DNA from: an uncultured Pseudorhodobacter sp.
GTDB taxonomy: Bacteria; Pseudomonadota; Alphaproteobacteria; Rhodobacterales; Rhodobacteraceae
Direction: 5' to 3'
Assembly (NCBI GenBank): GCA_945952425.1
Contig: CAMFIX010000027.1
Coordinates: 1 to 13,733 of the forward strand
DNA: 13,733 bases
In this document: positions 7,134 to 12,504 of the stretch, one piece after another
Position numbering within the stretch: the first letter of the stretch is position 1
Layout: every line of letters starts with the position of its first letter
Notes under the pieces: model-generated
The model's input: only the letters and a program-made list of their open reading frames with translations
The model's database searches: none
Told to the model about the DNA's origin: nothing
Translations under genes and position numbers: made by a program

Positions 7134-8821
7134 TCCTTCCCGTCAGGCTGCCTGACCGGCGCCGAAATCTTGGTCCGTCTGCCCTCGCGCTTGTCGCCTC
7201 CCTGATGCTGAACCTCTCAGCTGCATCGTCGCTGTTGGCCGACCCGATGTCCGCCGCCGCAGCCCAAGGCCGCGCCGCCGCTGAGGCCCTCCGCCTCAAA
7301 CCCGGCGCCTCCCTCTTTTCTGGATCGAGCCTCAACTCGGTCTTGCCAGGCGCGAATGCGACCCCGCCGGAAGCCTCGATCACCGGCGCGACCATCGAGG
7401 ACCAAGCCACGATGCGGGCGGCGGGATCCTCCCGCGCGGCACAGGCTTTGAAGACCGAGGTCAACGCCGCGCAAGCCAACCCAAGGCCGATGCAATCGGC
7501 CGGGGAGGCAATCCCCGGCGCCGATGCTGCAGTCAGCGGCGCGGACCAGACAGCCGGTGCCCTCTTCGCGGCTTCGGGCTCCGACGGCGGTGCCTGCGAA
7601 GTCCAGGGCCTCGCCCAGGCAGGGACCATCGAGCGTTCCTGCCAGCGCGTGGTTGCCACGACCTCCTCGACCTGCGAGACCCATCTCGAAGTCAGCGTGG
7701 TTCAAACCTCGACCTATCAATGTGACGAGAGCGAGGGCGGCAGTACCTGCACGGCCCTTGCCGCCGCCCCGGCCTGCCATGAGACCTCGCGCGCCTGCCT
7801 CGATCTCGCACCGGACGGCACCTGCCGCGCCGAGCGGGTCCAGGTCTCCTGCGAGAACTACTCCGGCGACATCGGCGGCGCCGAACTGGTCTCGAGCCCG
7901 CCGCCCGTCATCACCGAGGTGGAGGTCGGCAGCTGCGATGAGATCGGTCCCCACTGCGCCAAGGCGGAGCCGACTTGCTCGTCCGGGCCTGAGACCCGGA
8001 TCATCAATGGCCTCCCCGTCACCCGCGCCTGTTGGGCGCATGAGGCCAAGACCTCCTGTGCCGCTGAGGGCGTGCAATCGACCTGCGGTCTCTTCGAGGC
8101 GGACACCTCCTGCCACCGCATCCAGTCCGACTGCATCGTCGAAGATGAGGCAGGCACCTGCCTGCAATGGGAGGACCGCTATCGCTGCGACGGCACGCCG
8201 ACCACCGCGACCCCGGCCTCCTGCGACAAGCTCCATGTTTGCGCAGGCGGCTATTGCGAGGATGTGGCGCCCGAGCCTGCGACCAAGGATCTGGGCTCAG
8301 CCTCGTCCTGGATGGGCGTGCTGGGCGGCATGGCAGACGACGCGACCCGGAGCTTGTCCGGCCAGATCGTCCGGGTCTTCGATGGACACCCCGCCGCATG
8401 CCGGGTTGGGTCCTTTGGCGTCCTGAACTGCTGCAGCGATACCGGCTGGGGTAATCACCTGCTCGGGGAATGCTCGGCCGACGAGCTCAGTCTGAAAGAC
8501 CGCGCCGAGGTCGGGGCCACGCACTACATCGGCTCTTACTGCGCCAAGCGCTTCTTCGCCTGCCTGCAGGTCAAGCGCGTCTATTGCAGCTTCAACGGCA
8601 AGCTTGCCCGGGTCTTCATCGAGGGTTTGCGCGCCGTCGAGGGCCGCGGCTTCGGCTCGCCCCGGGGCCCTGACTGCGCGGGCGCAACCGTTGAAGAGCT
8701 CGAGGCCGCCGATCTCGAACGCATCGATCTGAGCGAGGCCTTCGCGGACATGACCTCCGGCATCGCCGTGCCCGGGATCGAGACGATCCGGGACTTCCTC
8801 GCCACCCGCATCAAGGGCTGA
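7130..8821 (+). CDS. traN: TraN, outer-membrane mating-pair stabilisation protein
   Basis: A 563-aa secreted, cysteine-rich outer-membrane protein that stabilises mating pairs by contacting the recipient surface (family knowledge). It has an N-terminal signal peptide (hydrophobic about 17-36, cleavage near L-L-A/D-P). A cysteine-free Ala/Ser/Gly-rich stretch of about 115 residues follows, then a region packed with cysteines (30 in total by my count). The C-terminal third is the most recognisable: NCCSDTGWGNHLLGEC, EVGATHYIGSYC, FFACLQVKRVYCSFNGKLARVFIEG, GRGFGS...PDCAGATVEELEAADLERIDLSEAF. This matches the conserved TraN C-terminal domain. F TraN is about 600 aa, so this one is slightly short. 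The middle region, expected to hold the recipient-contacting tip, is not recognisable by similarity. The start overlaps the trbC stop (ATGA). Confidence 0.93.
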   Translation: MILPVRLPDRRRNLGPSALALVASLMLNLSAASSLLADPMSAAAAQGRAAAEALRLKPGASLFSGSSLNSVLPGANATPPEASITGATIEDQATMRAAGSSRAAQALKTEVNAAQANPRPMQSAGEAIPGADAAVSGADQTAGALFAASGSDGGACEVQGLAQAGTIERSCQRVVATTSSTCETHLEVSVVQTSTYQCDESEGGSTCTALAAAPACHETSRACLDLAPDGTCRAERVQVSCENYSGDIGGAELVSSPPPVITEVEVGSCDEIGPHCAKAEPTCSSGPETRIINGLPVTRACWAHEAKTSCAAEGVQSTCGLFEADTSCHRIQSDCIVEDEAGTCLQWEDRYRCDGTPTTATPASCDKLHVCAGGYCEDVAPEPATKDLGSASSWMGVLGGMADDATRSLSGQIVRVFDGHPAACRVGSFGVLNCCSDTGWGNHLLGECSADELSLKDRAEVGATHYIGSYCAKRFFACLQVKRVYCSFNGKLARVFIEGLRAVEGRGFGSPRGPDCAGATVEELEAADLERIDLSEAFADMTSGIAVPGIETIRDFLATRIKG

Positions 8822-8825
8822 TCCC

Positions 8826-9236
8826 ATGCGCCTCACCCGCCGCAATCTCCTTGCTCTTCCGGCAGCCCTTGGTCTCGGCACCGCCGTCGAACCGATTGCC
8901 GCCAACCCGCGCCCGCCTATCGGTCTGATCTTCGTCGGCGCAAGCTGGTGCCCGGTTTGCCATCAGGCGGCCTTGGTTCTCGCACCGGCGGCCGAGCGCT
9001 CGGGTCTCGATATCCTCGTGGCCTCGCAAGACGGCAAGGCCATCGCACCCTGGACTTCCTTCGTCGATGCGCGGGGCAATCGGATCACGGCCAGCATCAC
9101 CGAAATCCCGACGCTCCTCTTCGTCGATACGGCACGCGGTCAGATCATCGGGACGCTGAAAGGGTTCCAGAGCCCGGGGCAGTATCTCGGGACGATCCGG
9201 GAGACCCTGCGGCAGGCGAGTGCGGCGCATGGCTGA
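8826..9236 (+). CDS. Periplasmic thioredoxin-fold protein of the tra operon
   Basis: A 136-aa exported thioredoxin-like protein. The N-terminus M-R-L-T-R-R-N-L-L-A resembles a twin-arginine (Tat) signal, followed by a hydrophobic stretch to about residue 21. The mature domain has the beta strand GLIFVGASW, the redox motif C42-P-V-C45, and a cis-proline loop EIPTLLFVD with P95. It is likely a disulfide reductase or isomerase for the many cysteines in TraU, TraN, TraF and TraH, analogous to F TrbB, although F trbB follows traF and this gene precedes it. It starts 4 nt after the traN stop and overlaps the traF start by 8 nt. The C-terminal half is short and has no separate dimerisation domain like DsbC. 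Export route and substrate are inferred. Confidence 0.85.
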   Translation: MRLTRRNLLALPAALGLGTAVEPIAANPRPPIGLIFVGASWCPVCHQAALVLAPAAERSGLDILVASQDGKAIAPWTSFVDARGNRITASITEIPTLLFVDTARGQIIGTLKGFQSPGQYLGTIRETLRQASAAHG

Positions 9237-10095
9237 GGTGGGAAATGCCTGGAAGAGAGGGGTGGTGCTGGCGGGAGCGGTCGCGTTTGCGGCAGTGATG
9301 CCTGCCCATGCGGAGAACGGGCGCGCCTTCGGATTTTGCCAGGATGGCGTCCAGATCGGGTGGAACTTCTACTGCGATCCGGCGAAGAAAGCCGGGCCCA
9401 AGCCCAAGCCTGCGGCGCCGAAGCCAGCTGACCCGGCACCTGCGGAAGCGCCACCGCCCGCCGATCCCTATCCCGCGACCACGGTGATCGAGACGGCGCG
9501 CAAGGAGCTCGACGAAATCCGCAACCGCGCGATCCTCGAGCCGACCCCGGAGAACCTGCAGGCCTATATGTTCGCCCAGAAGGCCATGGTCGATCAGGCC
9601 GGACGCTTGGCCGATATCTGGGAGCGGGACCTCTTCCGCACTCCCGACCTCGACGCCAACCGCGACTGGCCCCTGAGCCAGGTCGGAGGTCAGGTCTTCC
9701 AGGACCAGAAGACCGCCGAATGGACGGAAGCCCTGCAGGCCGCATCGGCGCATCTGGGCTTCATGGTCGTCGTCAGCGACGAGGCGAGTTGTCCCCTCTG
9801 CACGAAGCAGCTCGAGGTCATCGCCCAGATGCGCCAGACCTATGGCATCACGCCGCTTGTGGTCTCGAAAGACGGCTCGCACCATCCGGCCTTCCCGGAG
9901 GCAGAGCCCGACCGAGGGCAGCTGAAGGCCCTCGGCCTCGACCAGAACCCCACCCCCTTCATCGCGCTCATCGAGCCGCAGTCCGGTCAGGTCCAGCCCC
10001 TCGGCAGTGGCCTTCTGACCGAGGATGTCATCCTCGAGCGTGTCTTCGTCGTCACCCGCGTGCCGGAAGGCCAGCGCTATTTGGAGAAGAACTGA
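9229..10095 (+). CDS. traF: TraF, F-type conjugal pilus assembly protein
   Basis: A 288-aa periplasmic protein with signal peptide residues 1-28 (AVMPAHA, then ENGRAF). The diagnostic TraF N-terminal block F-C-Q-D-G-VQIG-W-N-F-Y-C-D-P covers residues 36-51. It is followed by a Pro/Ala/Lys-rich linker (about 52-86), a helical region (ENLQAYMFAQKAMVDQAGRLADIW), and a thioredoxin-like C-terminal domain. That domain holds C188-P-L-C191 and the cis-Pro loop NPTPFIALIEP. F TraF is usually described as lacking a CxxC, so the intact motif suggests this homologue may be redox-active. I start at ATG 9229, which has AGGCGAG upstream; a GTG at 9220 would add three residues. It overlaps the thioredoxin gene by 8 nt and traH by one base (TGATG). 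Confidence 0.93.
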   Translation: MAEVGNAWKRGVVLAGAVAFAAVMPAHAENGRAFGFCQDGVQIGWNFYCDPAKKAGPKPKPAAPKPADPAPAEAPPPADPYPATTVIETARKELDEIRNRAILEPTPENLQAYMFAQKAMVDQAGRLADIWERDLFRTPDLDANRDWPLSQVGGQVFQDQKTAEWTEALQAASAHLGFMVVVSDEASCPLCTKQLEVIAQMRQTYGITPLVVSKDGSHHPAFPEAEPDRGQLKALGLDQNPTPFIALIEPQSGQVQPLGSGLLTEDVILERVFVVTRVPEGQRYLEKN

Positions 10096-11495
10096 TGCAG
10101 CTCCCCCGCATCCTGGCCCGCGCCCTGCAGCTCAGCCTTGCCTTCGGTCTTTGTCTCGCCTCCGTCGTGCCTGTCGCGGCCGATAATATCGGCTCGGACC
10201 TCAAGGACTTCTGGGAGCGGGCAGGGGGAGGCGTGAATGTCAGCCGTCCGACGACCTACCAGGGCCAAGCGGGCGGCTTCGTCACCATGGGCTCGCTCTA
10301 TGTCCGCTCCCGTCCCCGCAACTCGGGGCTGATGAACATCCAGCTGCCCTCGGTCCGCTCGGGCTGCGGCGGGATCGACATCTATGGCGGGGCCTTCTCC
10401 TATATCTCCAAGGAGGAGCTGATCGACCTCGCCAAGGGGATCATGCAGAATGCCTCCTCCTATGCCTTCGAGCTGGCCTTGGAATCTCTCTCCCCTGCCG
10501 TCCACGAGCAGATGGTCAAGCTTCGCGACCTCGTCCAGAAGGTCAACGCGATGAACATCAACTCCTGCGAGACCGGCCAGCTTCTCTCGGGATCCCTCTG
10601 GGCCGAGGTCGATGGCAACACCCAAAGCGTCTGCAAGACCGTGGGCACCATGACCGGGCGCTTCGCCGACGCGCTCTCGGCCCGCTATGGCTGCGGCAGC
10701 GAGGGCAAGACCACTGCCACCCTGGCCGCCGCCGATGGCGCCCTGAAGGACCAGGTCCCGGTCGATGTGAACTACGCCTGGAAGGCGATCCAGAAGAACC
10801 AACTCCTCAAATCCAACCCCAAACTTGCCGAGCTCTTCATGACCCTCTCCGGCACGATCATCACCCGAGCCGCCGCCAATGACAACGAGGGCCCCCAGCA
10901 CCAGGTCATCACCCCCCGCGCTTTCACCCCGGACATGGTCGCGGCCTTCGTCGAAGGTGGGACCCTCAAGGTCCTTCATTGCAACGAGACTGAGAAATGC
11001 CTGGCGCCAACCTTGGTCGAAACGACGATCCCGGCCTCGGAGGCCTTCTACGCCCGCGTCTCGACCATCCTGCAGGGCATCTCCGATGCGCTCCGCGATG
11101 ACACGAAGCTCACCCCCGAGGCCATCGGCCTGATCGGCATGACCTCTGTCCCGGTCTATGACACGTTGAAAACCGCCCGGGCCTCCAAGTTCCAGTTCAC
11201 CGACGACGAAATCGCCCTCATCGCTGAGCTGGTCGCCATCGACTGCGCCATGCGCTACACACAAGACGCCATGCAGGAACTGGCCAAGTCCGCCTCGAAC
11301 ACAGCCGCCTCCGGCTCCATCGTCCAGGACTTCCAGGCCTCGGTCGGCAAAAGCCTCGATGCCTTCGGGACGTTCAGGAACGAGGCCCAGGCAAAATACG
11401 ACCATGCCGTCGCTGCGCTGGAGAAGCTGCAGATGGCGAAGGGGGTGCTGGCGGCACAAGGGGCGGCGAGGTTCGCGGGGGAGGTGGGGCAGTGA
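10095..11495 (+). CDS. traH: TraH, F-type pilus assembly protein
   Basis: A 466-aa exported protein, near the 458 aa of F TraH, which works with TraF, TraU, TraW and TrbI in pilus extension and retraction. The signal peptide is about residues 1-31 (SVVPVAA, then DNIGSDLKDFW). Conserved TraH features are GGFVTMGSLYVRSR, LMNIQLPSVRSGCGGIDIYGGAFSYIS, NINSCETGQLLSG and the later LYD/VYDTLKTA-like segment. The C-terminus is helical and probably coiled-coil (about 410-466). The ATG at 10095 lies in TGATG with the traF stop; the frame is open upstream only as a shadow of traF. The last ~25 codons switch to G-rich codons. After its stop the coupled run of tra genes is broken by hicAB on the other strand. 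Confidence 0.94.
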   Translation: MQLPRILARALQLSLAFGLCLASVVPVAADNIGSDLKDFWERAGGGVNVSRPTTYQGQAGGFVTMGSLYVRSRPRNSGLMNIQLPSVRSGCGGIDIYGGAFSYISKEELIDLAKGIMQNASSYAFELALESLSPAVHEQMVKLRDLVQKVNAMNINSCETGQLLSGSLWAEVDGNTQSVCKTVGTMTGRFADALSARYGCGSEGKTTATLAAADGALKDQVPVDVNYAWKAIQKNQLLKSNPKLAELFMTLSGTIITRAAANDNEGPQHQVITPRAFTPDMVAAFVEGGTLKVLHCNETEKCLAPTLVETTIPASEAFYARVSTILQGISDALRDDTKLTPEAIGLIGMTSVPVYDTLKTARASKFQFTDDEIALIAELVAIDCAMRYTQDAMQELAKSASNTAASGSIVQDFQASVGKSLDAFGTFRNEAQAKYDHAVAALEKLQMAKGVLAAQGAARFAGEVGQ

Positions 11496-11579
11496 AGTCT
11501 GGCCTTGGCCGCAATTTTGATCCGCCGATTGGCTGTCGACCCTCGCCACACGGTGGGTTTTGACTCGCGGCCGGCGACG

Positions 11580-11978
11580 CTAGATGGCGCCTCGGATCTC
11601 CCGACGTGCCGCCGCAGCGAGAAACGACGACCGCGTCATGCGGCGTTCCTTCGCCACCTGGTCGATGGCCCGCAGAAGGCCGCGTTCGATCGACACATTG
11701 ACGCGCTCAGGGGTGGAGTCGGCAGGGATATAGGGCACTGGCATCAGAACGGCGCCCTGCGCCAATTCCGCTGCCACCTCGGGCCGCGAGCGGATCTCGT
11801 CAAGGGGGGAGGGGGTGACCTCCTTTTGATCTTGAAACCAGAGATCCATGGCCTCTGCTGCAGCGGCCGGAATGCCCTCCCAGGTGTCGGAGGCCGCAAA
11901 GCAGCCCGGCAAATCGGGGAATGAGAGCCCGAAGGCGCTGTCGGGGTCTTTATGAACGATGGCGGTCAGGTATTGCAT
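11580..11978 (-). CDS. hicB: HicB-family antitoxin
   Basis: A 132-aa antitoxin that binds and inhibits HicA and represses the hicAB promoter. The N-terminal HicB domain is clear: MQYLTAIVHKDPDSAFG, then LSFPDLPGCFAASDTWEG, then AAAAEAMDLW (residues 1-47). The C-terminus, about residues 92-130 (PERVNVSIERGLLRAI, KERRMTRSSFLAAAARREI), looks like a ribbon-helix-helix DNA-binding domain, so this is the RHH subtype of HicB. A GGGAG lies 7 nt upstream of the ATG on the minus strand. It follows hicA with a 32-bp gap in the usual toxin-first order, and runs convergent to traH with 84 bp between stops. It is embedded in the tra locus on the opposite strand, which suggests later insertion. Confidence 0.93.
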   Translation of the reverse strand: MQYLTAIVHKDPDSAFGLSFPDLPGCFAASDTWEGIPAAAAEAMDLWFQDQKEVTPSPLDEIRSRPEVAAELAQGAVLMPVPYIPADSTPERVNVSIERGLLRAIDQVAKERRMTRSSFLAAAARREIRGAI

Positions 11979-12010
11979 TTCAGTCTCCCAAGCAGCGAAG
12001 GCATATCGGT

Positions 12011-12199
12011 CTAGAGCAGCCCGGCCATCCGGTAGATGTTTCTGACGGTCCCTTCGGGCAAGTCCTTCTTCGGGTGAGGCAAGATCACCGTCCTGTCGCC
12101 TTTCCGAAGCTTGAGGTGCGATCCATTCTTGGACACTTCCTCGAAACCTGCGTCCTTCAGAACTTTCAGGAGCTTCCGCGAGTTCGTTTCCAGGTCCAT
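12011..12199 (-). CDS. hicA: HicA-family toxin (mRNA interferase)
   Basis: A 62-aa toxin with the double-stranded-RNA-binding-like HicA fold. Landmarks: SRKLLKVLKDAGFEEVSKNGSH with the catalytic histidine H28 in N-G-S-H-L-K-L, then VILPHPKKDLPEGTVRNIYRMAGL, the standard HicA ending. The frame is open up to 12400, but I choose the ATG at 12197-12199, because AGGAG (12205-12209 on the minus strand) lies 5 nt upstream and family length is about 60 aa. By family knowledge it cleaves mRNA when HicB is lost, giving post-segregational maintenance or stress arrest. It appears intact, with no truncation or missing active residue. Confidence 0.94.
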   Translation of the reverse strand: MDLETNSRKLLKVLKDAGFEEVSKNGSHLKLRKGDRTVILPHPKKDLPEGTVRNIYRMAGLL

Positions 12200-12213
12200 C
12201 GCCTCTCCTGCGC

Positions 12214-12231
12214 TGTGTATATATTTACACA
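12214..12231. promoter_or_regulatory. Inverted repeat, likely HicB operator
   Basis: The 18-bp element TGTGTATATATTTACACA is palindromic in 8 of 9 base pairs. It lies 14 bp upstream of the hicA start codon in an AT-rich island. RHH-type HicB proteins typically bind such repeats to autoregulate. The repeat is seen directly; its binding is inferred from position. Confidence 0.6.
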
Positions 12232-12250
12232 AGTCGGGGTGCGACGTAAA
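12222..12250 (-). promoter_or_regulatory. Candidate hicAB promoter
   Basis: On the minus strand there is a -35-like TTTACG (12245-12250), a 17-bp spacer, and a -10-like TAAATA (12222-12227) inside the palindrome. The match to sigma-70 consensus is modest. Its overlap with the operator and its distance to hicA make it reasonable. Confidence 0.4.
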
Positions 12251-12471
12251 GGCCGACGTGCAAATAAATGTGTGCGCCCTTCTGTTTGTTGCGCGCTTTA
12301 TCGTCAACTCATCAGCTTGGCTTACAAGTTCGAATTTCGAGAGACCATGGCGCCTCTGGCACAAGGGGCCGCTTCGGGGCTTGGCGCTGCGTGAACTCAA
12401 ATTCCCCCGATGTCACCTTTGCCTGTCCCCCGTTGTGCTTTGATTCTGTTGGTGATTTCTGCCGGTTCTCT

Positions 12472-12500
12472 GGGGTGATTTGACCCCGTTGGACCGGGGG
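12472..12500 (+). promoter_or_regulatory. Two mutually exclusive hairpins over the traG ribosome-binding site
   Basis: GGGGT (12472-12476) can pair with ACCCC (12483-12487) across the 6-nt loop GATTTG. The same C-run as CCCCG (12484-12488) can instead pair with CGGGG (12495-12499) across the loop TTGGAC. The second hairpin would bury the G-run (12496-12500) that is the only Shine-Dalgarno candidate for traG. The stems are short (5 bp) but all or nearly all G-C. The pairing is seen; regulatory use is inference. Confidence 0.35.
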
Positions 12501-12504
12501 TGTC

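Larger units (their letters stand above)
12200..12504. other. Intergenic region between hicA and traG
   Basis: A 305-bp gap between divergent hicA and traG. The hicA-proximal half is visibly richer in A/T than the rest of the window and holds the hicAB operator and promoter. Two CGACGT direct repeats lie at 12242-12247 and 12254-12259, next to the -35 region. The traG-proximal half holds a GGTGATTT direct repeat (12451-12458 and 12474-12481) and two overlapping hairpins just before traG. A short open frame through about 12330-12443 reads H-K-G-P-L-R-G-L-A-L-R-E-L-K-F without a start or recognisable match; I do not call a gene. No convincing tra promoter was found. Confidence 0.6.

Noticed and set aside
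10077..11549. 490-codon open frame on the minus strand opposite traH
   Set aside because: A mirror of traH codon usage with no recognisable domain; traH is clear.
11539..11561. Possible terminator between traH and hicB (CCAC/GTGG followed by TTTT)
   Set aside because: The stem is only 4 bp with a 3-nt loop; too weak to call.
12321..12347. tRNA-like T-loop GTTCGAAT followed by ACCA, possible tRNA or att remnant
   Set aside because: The supposed T-stem has at least two mismatches in five pairs and no acceptor or anticodon arm is visible.
12200..12400. N-terminal extension of hicA to 12400
   Set aside because: It would run through the promoter/operator and give twice the family length; ATG at 12199 has AGGAG.
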